Positions 29,084 through 37,972 of a stretch of DNA of 64,000 bases are shown one piece after another. The stretch is from positions 62,001-126,000 of the forward strand of contig NZ_CAAJGL010000033.1 in the NCBI RefSeq assembly GCF_900996225.1, written 5' to 3'. The DNA comes from Paraburkholderia sp. BCC1884 (GTDB lineage Bacteria > Pseudomonadota > Gammaproteobacteria > Burkholderiales > Burkholderiaceae). How positions within the stretch are numbered: the stretch's first letter is position 1; each line of letters begins with the position of its first letter. A model generated the notes under the pieces. It ran no database searches. It was not told the origin of the DNA and saw only the letters and a program-made list of their open reading frames with translations. Position numbers and translations under genes: made by a program.

Positions 29084-29290
29084 TCAGAAATCCCGGTTGC
29101 TATCGAAAAAGCGGCGTACTTCGAGTTCTGCCTGTTCGCGCGTCTTGCCGTAACGTTCCTGGATCAGTCCCGCCAGTTTGTCGGCGCGTCCTTCGGCCTT
29201 CGTCAGTTCGTCGTCCGTCAGTTCGCCCCACGCTGTCTTGGCCTTCCCGACCATCTGCTTCCACTTGCCTTCCGCGATGTCGTTATTCAT
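29084..29290 (-). CDS. CsbD-family stress protein
   Basis: 68-aa hydrophilic protein of the CsbD family, general-stress proteins of unknown molecular function. The typical pattern is visible: IAEGKWKQMVGKAKTAWGEL, then a second repeat-like half TKAEGRADKLAGLIQERYGK, and an aromatic C-terminus RRFFDSNRDF. The start at 29290 follows GGGAGA; a longer frame upstream is not conserved-looking. A near-consensus sigma-54 promoter ends about 55 bases before the start codon, and the sigma-54-type regulator gene follows. Confidence 0.9.
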   Translation of the reverse strand: MNNDIAEGKWKQMVGKAKTAWGELTDDELTKAEGRADKLAGLIQERYGKTREQAELEVRRFFDSNRDF

Positions 29291-29344
29291 GTCGCATCTC
29301 CCGGGTTGAGGAAAATAAAGCCAAACTGGCCTATACCCAGACGA

Positions 29345-29360
29345 AGCATGGAGTGTGCCA
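29345..29360 (-). promoter_or_regulatory. Sigma-54 (-24/-12) promoter of csbD
   Basis: Read on the reverse strand, TGGCAC-ACTCC-ATGCT matches the sigma-54 consensus TGGCAC-N5-TTGCW at every fixed position but one (A for T before TGC). The invariant GG and GC are present at the right spacing. The predicted start is near 29334, giving a leader of about 45 bases to the csbD ATG at 29290. Confidence 0.7.
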
Positions 29361-29487
29361 GACACATTTACTTAAGCTTATCAATGGTTTGTCGGACGCC
29401 AGACGGGAATTTTGGGGCGCGGTCCAGGCAATTTTTAGCAGCTTGCCGGTAAAGATTTCCTCCACCATACACGGCGGCACAAAAAAG

Positions 29488-29516
29488 AAAAAGCGCCCAA
29501 TTTGGGCGCTTTTTTT
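29488..29516. terminator. Bidirectional terminator after efp
   Basis: AAGCGCCCAA / TTTGGGCGCTT stem at 29491-29511, with A-rich sequence on the left and seven T on the right. It terminates efp on the reverse strand and separates it from the csbD promoter region. Confidence 0.9.
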
Positions 29517-29571
29517 GCCATTCTTTTCGCAACGCCGTGGTTACGGCGTCGGATTCAGGCGAGCAGGGCGC

Positions 29572-30129
29572 TTACGCGCGGCTGCGGTACTCGTGCGTAC
29601 GCGTGTCGATTTCGATTTTGTCGCCGATGCTGCAGAAAAGCGGCACTTGCAGTTCGAAACCGGTGGTCAGCTTGGCGGTCTTCAGCACCTTGCCCGACGA
29701 CGTATCGCCCTTGACAGCCGGTTCCGTGTAGATGATTTCGCGGACCAGCGTGGTCGGCAGTTCGACCGAGATGGCCTTCTCGTTGTAGAACACGACTTCG
29801 CAAGCCATGCCGTCTTCGAGGTAGTGAAGGGCGTCGCCCATCATTTCGCCTTCGACTTCGAACTGGTTGTAGTCGGCGTCCATGAACACGTACATCGGGT
29901 CAGCGAAGTACGAGTACGTCACTTCCTTGCGTTCCAGCACGACGACGTCGAACTTGTCGTCGGCCTTGTAGACGCTTTCCATGCCTGCGCCCGTCAGCAG
30001 ATTCTTGAACTTCATCTTGACGACGGCGGAGTTGCGGCCCGATTTGTTGTATTCGGCCTTTTGCACGACCATTGCGTCTGCGCCGATCATCACGACGTTG
30101 CCGGTGCGGAGTTCCTGTGCGGTCTTCAT
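29572..30129 (-). CDS. efp: Elongation factor P (Arg32, EarP type)
   Basis: 185-aa tRNA-mimic that relieves ribosome stalling at polyproline stretches. The KOW-like N-terminal domain carries Arg32 at the tip of the loop ([10 protein letters not shown]), the residue rhamnosylated by EarP in Pseudomonas, Neisseria and betaproteobacteria, in place of the Lys modified by EpmA. The C-terminus [15 protein letters not shown] is canonical. earP lies upstream on the same strand, 276 bases away. Confidence 0.97.
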   Translation of the reverse strand: MKTAQELRTGNVVMIGADAMVVQKAEYNKSGRNSAVVKMKFKNLLTGAGMESVYKADDKFDVVVLERKEVTYSYFADPMYVFMDADYNQFEVEGEMMGDALHYLEDGMACEVVFYNEKAISVELPTTLVREIIYTEPAVKGDTSSGKVLKTAKLTTGFELQVPLFCSIGDKIEIDTRTHEYRSRA

Positions 30130-30405
30130 AAAACAGTCCTGTACGAAATTAGTAGCTTCAACTTGTGCTCAACGGCATACGGCGCAAGCGGCTTCGCCGG
30201 GCAATCCCTGCAATCCCTTGTTGTCCGTTACCTGCTCTTTACCCTCTGCGGGCGTGTCCACGAGTGGCGCCGATCGACAATCTGCGTCCCTTTTTTGACG
30301 ATGCCGCTATCAGCTAGGGGAGTTGGGCGCCACTCGCGTCTTTCGATACGAGGCTGCGCCGCTGTGATCGGGCCGCGCTTGCGTCGTCGGCCGTTGGATA
30401 ACCGC
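30130..30405 (-). promoter_or_regulatory. efp leader/promoter spacer
   Basis: 276-base spacer between earP and efp that must hold the efp promoter. An 11-bp inverted repeat (CGAGTGGCGCC at 30261-30271, GGCGCCACTCG at 30326-30336) encloses 54 bases. No clear -35/-10 pair was assigned. Confidence 0.4.
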
Positions 30406-31599
30406 TTATTTTAACTGAGTTTTTGCGAACAAGGCCAGATTTCCGGCGAGGTCGCCGACTTGCGCGAGTTCGTCGGCCCATTCGGCGGCGCGCCGCTTCA
30501 GCGCTGGGTAATGGCGCTGGAATTCGCTCCAGTCGGGTTGTCCCGCGCCGTTCCAGGCGTGCCAGAAGCGCCCGAACGCGTCGCGCGCGTCGGCGGGCAG
30601 TGTGCGGGTGTAGTGGGCGAGCGCGGCGTCGAGCTTGGGCAGATGGGCGTCGTCGGCTTGCGGGTAGATGTGCCAGACGAAGGGTTGGGCGGCCCACTGG
30701 GCGCGCACGAACGAGTCTTCGCCGCGCACGAAGTTGATGTCGCTTGCCCATAACAAGGCGTCGTAGTTGGCTTGCTCGGTGAAGGCGAGTGCGTGGGCGC
30801 GCAGGCTGCCGCGCTCGGCCGTGGCGCCGGCGGCGAATCCGGGCAAGCCGAAAAAGCGTGCGATCGCGCCTGAAATGCGGCCTTCCGGCACCAGCAGCAC
30901 GATCGGCCTGGCGCTGTCGCACCATTGCTGGAGAAGGCTGTCGACGGCGGGGTTTTCATACGCGAACAGCGAGACGACGGTGGCCGTGGCGGGCGGCGGC
31001 GCGTGGCCGATGCTGTTGAGCCACCACGCTTCGCGCGCCGCCGGCGAGGCTTCGAAGCTCGCGCGGGCGGCGTCGAGTTGCTGTTCCTTGAGCACGCCGC
31101 CGGTGCCCGGGCCGAGTCCGGGGAAGAAGAACGTCTTGGTGAGCGGATAGCGCGGGTGGGGCGACGGCCGCAGATGAAAATCCGCGACCCAGTCTTCGGC
31201 GCTCAGATATTCGAGGTTGAGCCACACGGGCGTGCGCTCGCGCTGCGCCATCGCCGCGACGTACACCGGCGGCAGTTCGCAGGCGAAGGCTTCGATCACG
31301 ACGTCGGCCACGTCGAGCGTATCGCCCGCATGGGTCGGCTCGTGCCAGTGCTCGACGACGATCCCGGCGATTGTCTGACGGGCGAGATCCAGTGCCAGCG
31401 ACGGGCACAAGCGCTGGAATGCATGCAGATCGTCGACGAACACGCGCACCTGCCAGCCGTGCTCGCTTGCGAGTTGGCGCGCCAGACGCCAGCACACGCC
31501 GATGTCGCCGAAGTTGTCGATCACCGCGCAGAAGATATCGCAGGCGATCAGGTCCGGCGCGCTGGAGGTGGATTCGGGAAGAGGCGGAACGGAGGACAT
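30406..31599 (-). CDS. earP: EF-P arginine rhamnosyltransferase EarP
   Basis: GT-B glycosyltransferase (DUF2331), 397 aa, that transfers rhamnose from dTDP-rhamnose to Arg32 of EF-P. The N-terminal motif CAVIDNFGDIGVCWRLARQL carries Asp28 and Asp32, spaced like the catalytic Asp13/Asp17 of P. aeruginosa EarP. The conserved Glu lies in NFVRGEDSFVRAQWA. The ATG at 31599 is chosen; a longer frame adds 42 Arg/Pro-rich residues with no homology signal. It is encoded upstream of its substrate gene efp. Confidence 0.95.
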   Translation of the reverse strand: MSSVPPLPESTSSAPDLIACDIFCAVIDNFGDIGVCWRLARQLASEHGWQVRVFVDDLHAFQRLCPSLALDLARQTIAGIVVEHWHEPTHAGDTLDVADVVIEAFACELPPVYVAAMAQRERTPVWLNLEYLSAEDWVADFHLRPSPHPRYPLTKTFFFPGLGPGTGGVLKEQQLDAARASFEASPAAREAWWLNSIGHAPPPATATVVSLFAYENPAVDSLLQQWCDSARPIVLLVPEGRISGAIARFFGLPGFAAGATAERGSLRAHALAFTEQANYDALLWASDINFVRGEDSFVRAQWAAQPFVWHIYPQADDAHLPKLDAALAHYTRTLPADARDAFGRFWHAWNGAGQPDWSEFQRHYPALKRRAAEWADELAQVGDLAGNLALFAKTQLK

Positions 31600-31845
31600 G
31601 AGAGCCTGGGTCGCAGAGTCGAACAGGGGTGCGGTCTGGCGGCGGCACGGCGCGGCCGATCCGTGCGCCGCGACCGGCCGCCGTCGCTGCACGGGTCGAT
31701 TCGAGCCAGCAGGGTTCGACCGCACGCGGAATGTTCTAAACTGGCGATTCTAAAGCACTCGTTCGCGCTGCGCGTGTCCGCTGCATGTCAGCGCGCGGCA
31801 TGCCGAGCAAGGCTGCGAGACGCTGTCCCACCCAACTGACTCTGC

Positions 31846-34086
31846 ATGACCGAACCCGAAGCAACCGACGTTTTCGAGCCGAAAAAAGTGCTCGTCCAAT
31901 TGCCGCATTTGCCCGGCGTCTATCGTTATTACGATACGCACGGCGCGGTGCTTTACGTGGGCAAGGCGCGCGATCTCAAGAAGCGCGTGTCGAGCTATTT
32001 CACGAAGACGCAACTGTCGCCGCGTATCGCCATGATGGTGACGCGCATTGCGCGCATCGAGACGACCGTCACGCGTTCCGAGGCCGAAGCCCTGCTGCTC
32101 GAAAACAATCTGATCAAGGCGCTCGCGCCGCGTTACAACATCCTGTTTCGCGACGACAAATCGTATCCGTACCTCAAGCTGACCGGTCATCAGTTTCCGC
32201 GCATGGCGTATTACCGTGGTTCGGTGGATCGCAAGAATCAGTACTTCGGTCCGTTTCCGAGTGCGTGGGCAGTGCGCGAGAGCATCCAGATCCTGCAGCG
32301 CGTGTTCCAGTTGCGTACCTGTGAAGACTCGGTGTTCAACAATCGGACGCGGCCTTGTCTGCTGCATCAGATCGGACGCTGCACGGCGCCTTGCGTCGGT
32401 GCGATCAACCAGGAGGACTACGCACGCGACGTCGCCAATGCTTCACGATTCCTGCTCGGGCGGCAGGGCGAAGTGATGAAGGAGCTCGAGGACAAGATGC
32501 ACGCCTTCGCGGGCGAGTTGAAGTTCGAACAGGCCGCGGCGGTGCGCAATCAGATGAGTTCGCTGTCGACGGTACTGCATCAGCAGGCCATCGAAGTGGG
32601 CAGCGACAGCGACGTCGATATTCTCGCGGTGGTCGCACTGGGCGGGCGCGTGTGCGTGAATCTCGCGATGGTGCGCGGCGGCCGGCATCTCGGTGACAAG
32701 GCGTATTTCCCGGCGCATGTGGAAAGCGCGTTGACGGCCGATGAAGGCGGGTTGGAGCAGGTCGACGGCGATGAAGAGGGCGATGGCGACGATGCGCTGA
32801 TCGATAGCGCTTCGAAGTCGGCTTTGGCCACGCGGGTCAGCATGAGCGACGCGACCCGATCGTTCGATGCCGCCGATGCGCTCGCATTTGCGCAAGACAT
32901 GCTGTCCGAAGACGAAGCGGACGAAGCGGACGAAGCGGACGACGCGGACGAAGCGGCCCCCGCGCAAGAGGCCCGCGAAGCGGAAGCGGAAGCGGAAACC
33001 GAATCCGCCAAGCCCCGCAAAGGCCGCGCGACGCGTGGCGGCATCGAGTCCGAAGTGCTCGAAGCGTTCATCGCGCAACACTACCTCGGCAATCGTGTGC
33101 CGCCGGTGCTGGTGGTCAGCCACGCGCCCTCCACGCGCGAACTGGTCGACGTGCTGATCGAGCAAGCCGGCCACAAGGTGACCGTGCTGCGTCAGCCGCA
33201 AGGCCAGCGCCGCGCGTGGCTGACGATGGCCGAACAGAACGCGCGGCTGGCGCTCGCGCGGCTGCTCTCCGAGCAAGGTTCGCAGCAAGCCCGCACGCGC
33301 GCGCTGACCGACACGCTCGGCATGGAGTGCGACGACCTCGCGCATCTGCGTATCGAATGCTTCGACATCAGCCATACGATGGGCGAGGCGACCCAGGCGT
33401 CGTGCGTGGTGTATCACCATCACAAGATGCAGTCGTCGGAATATCGCCGCTACAACATCACCGGCATCACGCCCGGCGACGATTATGCGGCGATGCGCCA
33501 GGTGCTCACGCGCCGTTACGAGAAGATGGTCGCGCAAGCCGCCGCGAACGCCGCCGACGAAGCCGCCGAATTGCAAAGCGACGCGGCAACCGCTTCGTCG
33601 CTCACGCCCGATGCCGCCGAGCCGGGCGCGGCAGGCGGCATTTTGCCGACCATCGTGCTGATCGACGGCGGCAAGGGGCAGGTCGAAATCGCGCGTCAGG
33701 TGTTCACGGAGTTGGGGCTCGACACCGGCATGCTGGTCGGCGTCGCCAAGGGCGAAGGGCGCAAGGTCGGTCTCGAAACCCTGATTTTTGCCGACGGTCG
33801 CGCGCCGCTCGAGCTCGGCAAGGAAAGCGCCGCGCTGATGCTGGTCGCGCAGATCCGCGACGAAGCGCACCGCTTTGCCATCACCGGCATGCGGGCGAAG
33901 CGCGCCAAGACGCGCCAGACCTCGCGCCTCGAAGAACTCGAAGGCGTGGGGGCGAAACGGCGTCAACGGCTGCTCGCGCGCTTCGGCGGGCTGCGTGGCG
34001 TGGTGGCGGCGAGCGTCGAGGATCTGGCGAGCGTCGAAGGGATTTCGCAGGCGCTTGCCGAACAGATTTACCGGCAGTTGCACTGA
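31846..34086 (+). CDS. uvrC: Excinuclease ABC subunit C with acidic insertion
   Basis: Nucleotide excision repair dual-incision nuclease. The GIY-YIG domain is at about 22-100 ([20 protein letters not shown]), the UvrB-binding UVR motif near 210-245, the RNase H-like C-terminal nuclease includes [11 protein letters not shown] and VLIDGGKGQ, and an HhH end follows. The length is 746 aa against about 610 in E. coli. The excess is mainly an acidic low-complexity insertion at about 298-400 ([15 protein letters not shown]), plus a smaller Ala-rich one at about 560-590. It is divergent from earP. Confidence 0.95.
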   Translation: MTEPEATDVFEPKKVLVQLPHLPGVYRYYDTHGAVLYVGKARDLKKRVSSYFTKTQLSPRIAMMVTRIARIETTVTRSEAEALLLENNLIKALAPRYNILFRDDKSYPYLKLTGHQFPRMAYYRGSVDRKNQYFGPFPSAWAVRESIQILQRVFQLRTCEDSVFNNRTRPCLLHQIGRCTAPCVGAINQEDYARDVANASRFLLGRQGEVMKELEDKMHAFAGELKFEQAAAVRNQMSSLSTVLHQQAIEVGSDSDVDILAVVALGGRVCVNLAMVRGGRHLGDKAYFPAHVESALTADEGGLEQVDGDEEGDGDDALIDSASKSALATRVSMSDATRSFDAADALAFAQDMLSEDEADEADEADDADEAAPAQEAREAEAEAETESAKPRKGRATRGGIESEVLEAFIAQHYLGNRVPPVLVVSHAPSTRELVDVLIEQAGHKVTVLRQPQGQRRAWLTMAEQNARLALARLLSEQGSQQARTRALTDTLGMECDDLAHLRIECFDISHTMGEATQASCVVYHHHKMQSSEYRRYNITGITPGDDYAAMRQVLTRRYEKMVAQAAANAADEAAELQSDAATASSLTPDAAEPGAAGGILPTIVLIDGGKGQVEIARQVFTELGLDTGMLVGVAKGEGRKVGLETLIFADGRAPLELGKESAALMLVAQIRDEAHRFAITGMRAKRAKTRQTSRLEELEGVGAKRRQRLLARFGGLRGVVAASVEDLASVEGISQALAEQIYRQLH

Positions 34087-34228
34087 CTGCCTCGGTCCGG
34101 CGACGCTGCCGGGCTGCTGAAGCAGGGCTTTGACGGCGCGTGTGGCAAGCCCCGCGCGCCGCTTTGCTTGTGGCAGGCCTTGTGACACGGCACAATTGCA
34201 TCTCCCTTGCCAGACGCTGCGCCTGCCC

Positions 34229-34822
34229 ATGCCGTTTAATTTCCCGATTTTCCTGACCTGGCTGCGGATCGTCCTGATTCCGCTCGTCGTCGGTGTGTTC
34301 TATTTGCCCGACATGATGATGAGCCCCATGCACCGTAACGTGGCGGCCGCGACGATCTTCGTGCTGGCGGCGCTGACCGACTGGTTCGACGGTTTTCTGG
34401 CGCGCAAGTGGAATCAGACGTCGGCATTCGGTGCGTTCCTCGATCCGGTCGCGGACAAGCTGATGGTGACTGCAGCCCTGCTGGTGCTCGTGCAACTGGC
34501 GCGAATCGATTCGGCGATTGCGCTGGTGATCGTCGGCCGCGAAATCGCGATCTCGGCGCTGCGCGAATGGATGGCGCAGATCGGCGCGTCGAAGAGCGTG
34601 GCGGTGAATTCGCTCGGCAAATTGAAGACCGTCTGTCAGATGGTGGCGATTCCGATGCTGCTGTTCTACGGTCCCTTGCCGTTCGGCGGCGGCGTGACAG
34701 TCGACACGCGCGTGTGGGGCTTGTGGCTGATTTATCTGGCCGCGTTCCTGACGATCTGGTCGATGCTGTACTACATGAAACTCGCGTGGCCACAGATTCG
34801 CGAGCGGGGCGGCGTGGCCTGA
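34229..34822 (+). CDS. pgsA: Phosphatidylglycerophosphate synthase
   Basis: CDP-alcohol phosphatidyltransferase of 197 aa making phosphatidylglycerophosphate from CDP-diacylglycerol and glycerol 3-phosphate in the inner membrane. The family motif D-x2-D-G-x2-A-R ... G-x3-D-x3-D is exact (DWFDGFLARK followed by FGAFLDPVAD). Several membrane helices are visible. The opening MPFNFPIFLTWLRIVLIP is typical. The uvrC-pgsA-tRNA-Gly/Cys order matches that of E. coli and many proteobacteria. Confidence 0.96.
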   Translation: MPFNFPIFLTWLRIVLIPLVVGVFYLPDMMMSPMHRNVAAATIFVLAALTDWFDGFLARKWNQTSAFGAFLDPVADKLMVTAALLVLVQLARIDSAIALVIVGREIAISALREWMAQIGASKSVAVNSLGKLKTVCQMVAIPMLLFYGPLPFGGGVTVDTRVWGLWLIYLAAFLTIWSMLYYMKLAWPQIRERGGVA

Positions 34823-34912
34823 TGGTTCAGGGCGATGCGCCGTCTCGTGCGTGTTTCAACATCGTTGATTCATGAGTGAAATCTGTTCAGTAAAAGAGAT
34901 TCGCAAAAGGGG

Positions 34913-34941
34913 TTGACACGTTTCGGTCGATTCTCCATAAT
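34913..34941 (+). promoter_or_regulatory. Sigma-70 promoter of tRNA operon
   Basis: A consensus -35 TTGACA at 34913-34918 and -10 CATAAT at 34936-34941 are separated by exactly 17 bases. The first tRNA begins 95 bases downstream. Confidence 0.88.
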
Positions 34942-35035
34942 CTCGTTTCTCCGATGCACGCAGTTCTAAGCGTCGGAGGCAGTAAGAGAGCAGTTGCAGT
35001 AACAAGGCAGAAGTTAGTAGCAAAAGCAGCACAAT

Positions 35036-35111
35036 GCGGGAGTAGCTCAGTTGGTAGAGCGCAACCTTGCCAAGGTTGAGGTCGCGAGTTCGAGCCTCGT
35101 CTCCCGCTCCA
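35036..35111 (+). tRNA. tRNA-Gly (GCC), copy 1
   Basis: 76 bases including an encoded CCA. The acceptor stem GCGGGAG/CTCCCGC closes, the anticodon stem CAACC/GGTTG frames loop TTGCCAA with anticodon GCC, and the T-loop TTCGAGC is standard. It is identical to the second copy 64 bases downstream. Confidence 0.97.
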
Positions 35112-35174
35112 GATTTTTGAAGCACCGCGTTGTTTGGCGAAGTAAAAGTGCAGCGCGTTGTGAAGCAGGGCAAT

Positions 35175-35250
35175 GCGGGAGTAGCTCAGTTGGTAGAGCG
35201 CAACCTTGCCAAGGTTGAGGTCGCGAGTTCGAGCCTCGTCTCCCGCTCCA
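35175..35250 (+). tRNA. tRNA-Gly (GCC), copy 2
   Basis: Same 76-base sequence as copy 1, anticodon GCC with encoded CCA. The identity also covers the four preceding bases CAAT, suggesting a recent tandem duplication or gene conversion. Confidence 0.97.
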
Positions 35251-35355
35251 TACATAAGGGGAAGCAACGCTTCCCTTTTTGTTTGGTGGGTCGATCCACG
35301 TGATTGGCCGCCAGACAACCTGAGAATCTGCAGCTAGGTTCCAGAGTCCGCTTGC

Positions 35356-35429
35356 GGCGCGATAGCAAAGCGGTTATGCAGCGGCCTGCAAAGCCGTTTA
35401 GGCCGGTTCGACTCCGGCTCGCGCCTCCA
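35356..35429 (+). tRNA. tRNA-Cys (GCA)
   Basis: 74 bases including CCA. Acceptor GGCGCGA/TCGCGCC, anticodon loop CTGCAAA with anticodon GCA, and T-loop TTCGACT. It is the last gene of the tRNA operon, followed by a terminator. Confidence 0.96.
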
Positions 35430-35442
35430 GTAGTTGATGTAA

Positions 35443-35478
35443 AGAAAAGCCCCGACTCGTCGGGGCTTTTCTTTTTTC
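35443..35478 (+). terminator. Terminator of tRNA operon
   Basis: Perfect 14-bp stem AGAAAAGCCCCGAC / GTCGGGGCTTTTCT with a 2-base (effectively 4-base) loop, followed by a T-rich stretch. It can also serve the convergent lipoprotein gene. Confidence 0.92.
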
Positions 35479-35520
35479 GGCGCTCCACGAGCGCCGACTC
35501 ACGACTTCACACTTGCCACA

Positions 35521-36576
35521 TCAAAAATTGATCGCCGACTTGATCGTCTGAACCGCCGCGCCGTTGAGGAAGTAATAGCTGCTCTGCGGCGTTCCACCAC
35601 CGAGCGGGGCAACCTGCAGCGTCGTGCCGTCCTTGATGAGATAGGCAGCCGAGATCCCACCGTTGATCTGGTAGTAGACCCGATAGTCGGTGGTCGAGCC
35701 GCCGAGTTGTGCATTGGCGACCCACGCCCGCACACCGCCTTCGGTGAAGATCTGTCCATCGCTGAGTTGATAGGTTTTGCCGTCGGCCGTGCTCGCGTAG
35801 GGGAAGAAGCTTTCGAGTGTCGATGCCGTCGTCGAGCACGGCGTCGGCGTGGTGCCCGTGGTGGCGGGCGATACGCAATCGTACGTGAACAGTTCGTCGC
35901 CGACGGTCTGTCTCACCACCTTCGTATACGCCGCGCCAGCTTGCCAACTCGCCTGCGTGTTGTAGAGCGATTTCCCGTTCAGTGAATTCGTGATGAGCCC
36001 GAGCGGGCTATTCGCGAAGAGATCGGCTGGCGACGCAGAGACCAGACCCGTTAGCGGCACCACCGTGTAACTCGTGCCCAGGTAGGTGCGCATCACCGTC
36101 TGGCCGTCGGCAGCAAGATAGTCTTCCCGCACGTTTGGTCCCGTGTAGCTGACGCGGACCTGCGCCGGCACCGAGCTGAGATTGACAGCGCCGTTGATGA
36201 CCTCGCGATAGGCGCTGGGCGTCGGCACCTTCAGCGACGCCGACAACGACGTAGTCGCGATGCTCAGCATCTGCGGACCGTTCGCCGGACTTTGCGGCAG
36301 GCTTGAATCGTCCGTGTAGAAAAGGCTGCTCGGGCTGACCGAGAGTGCGCCGCTCGACGACGTCGTGAGCGACAGGCTGCCATACACATAGTGCAGCCCG
36401 CCGTTTGCCGCGAGCGCCACGCTTTCGTAGCTCTTTTGCGTATCGCTCAGATTGGCCGCGTTGGCCGCCGACCCCGAACTCCCCGATGAACCCCCTCCGC
36501 ACGCCGATAAAAGCAGTGCGGTGCCCGTCAGCGTAATGGCCCGTTCAATGACTAAACGTCTGGTCTTTTCTTTCAT
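35521..36576 (-). CDS. Serine-rich lipoprotein of unknown function
   Basis: 351 aa. A lipoprotein signal peptide ends in LLLSAC with lipidated Cys26, followed by a Gly/Ser linker and a Ser/Thr-rich beta-type domain. I do not recognise a family. The predicted position is the outer membrane or periplasm. The ATG at 36576 is preferred over a TTG 21 bases upstream. It converges on the tRNA terminator and diverges from a secreted protein gene across an AT-rich spacer. The AT-rich start and absence of a known family suggest lineage-specific or acquired DNA beside the tRNA cluster, which is inference. Confidence 0.75.
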   Translation of the reverse strand: MKEKTRRLVIERAITLTGTALLLSACGGGSSGSSGSAANAANLSDTQKSYESVALAANGGLHYVYGSLSLTTSSSGALSVSPSSLFYTDDSSLPQSPANGPQMLSIATTSLSASLKVPTPSAYREVINGAVNLSSVPAQVRVSYTGPNVREDYLAADGQTVMRTYLGTSYTVVPLTGLVSASPADLFANSPLGLITNSLNGKSLYNTQASWQAGAAYTKVVRQTVGDELFTYDCVSPATTGTTPTPCSTTASTLESFFPYASTADGKTYQLSDGQIFTEGGVRAWVANAQLGGSTTDYRVYYQINGGISAAYLIKDGTTLQVAPLGGGTPQSSYYFLNGAAVQTIKSAINF

Positions 36577-36719
36577 TTTTCTATTTTTCTCTTTCAATTT
36601 TATTTGTTGATTTTTTACTGCCGGAAATCAGACAATGACCGTTATCGATTCACCGCCGATCATATAAAGTATCCCACGCCGGTCCGATGAAAAACCGCTC
36701 TAACTACAACGATTCGACC
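36577..36719. promoter_or_regulatory. AT-rich divergent spacer
   Basis: 143 bases between the lipoprotein and secreted protein genes. The left half (36570-36620) is unusually T-rich for this chromosome. It must hold both promoters; CATATAAAGT near 36661 resembles a -10 for the forward gene. Confidence 0.5.
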
Positions 36720-37454
36720 ATGAAAAAAATCATAAACTTTGCAATGTTATTAGCCGTGGCTTTGCCATTTATAGCGGCGGCGCAATCAATGCCGCCGTCC
36801 TCGGTGAAGAGCGGGGACGCGTGGACCTACGTGAATACTTACGAGAAAGCGCCGTCGGTCTGGCGTCAGACGCACGACCTGGTCACGGTCACGCGCGTCA
36901 CGCCGTCCCACATCTACTACACGTCGCAACCAGTGGGCGCGACTCAGGCGCCGGCCGAAGTGATCGCGGGCGCTGACTGGAGCCGCGAGCGCAACGTAAA
37001 CGGCACGGATACGGTCGTCAACCGACCGCTCGTGTTCCCGCTGTCGCCCGGCAAGAGCTGGGAAATCCAATACACGGAGCCGCATCCGAACAAGGCTTTC
37101 GCGTCGGCGAAATGGACGACGCAATATCGCGTCGTCGGCACGGAAGCCGTCGATGTGCCGGCCGGAAAATATCAGGCGATCAAGATCGAAGCCGAAGGCG
37201 ATTGGGTCGCGCAACTCGAGCCGACGCAGACGGTTACGCAAGCCGTGCAAACCCAGCAAGGCGATACGGCGATGATCACGCACGCCCAGAAAATCGGTCC
37301 CGCTCAGGTGACCGGGCGCACATATAAAGCATTCTGGTATGTGCCGGAAATCGGCCGCTGGGTGAAATCGGTGGAAGAGTATTACGGCAGTAATGGCGTT
37401 CGTTCCGAGCGTTATACCAACGAACTGGAATCGTATAAACGAAGCACGGAATAA
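36720..37454 (+). CDS. Secreted protein of unknown function
   Basis: 244 aa with a clear Sec signal peptide (MKKIINFAMLLAVALPFIAAA, cleavage near AAAQS). The mature part begins with a GDAWTYVN segment and contains VDVPAGKYQAIKIEAEG and AFWYVPEIGRWVKSVEEYY. This pattern resembles DUF3108/TapB-like beta-barrel domains, but I cannot confirm the family. An ATG at 36687 would add 11 residues before the signal peptide. It diverges from the lipoprotein gene; a shared envelope role is possible but unproven. Confidence 0.72.
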   Translation: MKKIINFAMLLAVALPFIAAAQSMPPSSVKSGDAWTYVNTYEKAPSVWRQTHDLVTVTRVTPSHIYYTSQPVGATQAPAEVIAGADWSRERNVNGTDTVVNRPLVFPLSPGKSWEIQYTEPHPNKAFASAKWTTQYRVVGTEAVDVPAGKYQAIKIEAEGDWVAQLEPTQTVTQAVQTQQGDTAMITHAQKIGPAQVTGRTYKAFWYVPEIGRWVKSVEEYYGSNGVRSERYTNELESYKRSTE

Positions 37455-37511
37455 GCACGACCTATGCGATTATCGGGCCTTCGAACGCTTTATTCCGGAG
37501 GCTCGCAACGT

Positions 37512-37916
37512 ATGCCTGGGCAGGACATCCAACGGCGCTCCCTTTGCCTGCGCGTGCTCTACGCGCTGTGCCTGTGCGGCGCCACGTGGACGCATCTGCA
37601 TGCGGCATTGATTCACGGCTTATGGTGGGATTATGGCGGCGCCGCACCGCTCACGCGGGTCTACTGGACGTCGCTCCTCTTCATCGATCCGCTGACCGCT
37701 TTGCTCCTTCTCGTCGCGCCGGCAGCAGGGCTGATAATGTGCGTCGCCGTCATCGTGACGGATGTGGCGCACAATTCGTGGTTCGCGCTGCATTATCCGA
37801 TTCGCGCGGACCTGTACCTTTCGCAGATCTTTTTCCTGCTGTTCGTCGCCTGCACCGTTCGCACCGCGTGGCGTGGCGTCGTGAACCGTCGAAGCGCGCT
37901 GGGCGTCAGCGGCTGA
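37512..37916 (+). CDS. Small integral membrane protein
   Basis: 134 aa with about four hydrophobic helices (around residues 12-34, 46-65, 68-88 and 98-116). The start at 37512 is set by GGAGG at 37497-37501; an earlier in-frame ATG at 37464 lacks a ribosome site. I do not recognise a family. It lies 57 bases after the secreted protein gene and 56 before the TraB/GumN-type gene and may share their transcript. Confidence 0.65.
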   Translation: MPGQDIQRRSLCLRVLYALCLCGATWTHLHAALIHGLWWDYGGAAPLTRVYWTSLLFIDPLTALLLLVAPAAGLIMCVAVIVTDVAHNSWFALHYPIRADLYLSQIFFLLFVACTVRTAWRGVVNRRSALGVSG

Positions 37917-37972
37917 AGCACGCGCTGGCAGGTCCGCTTTCTTGCCTTATTGCCCGTCCCTACCGAGACCGC

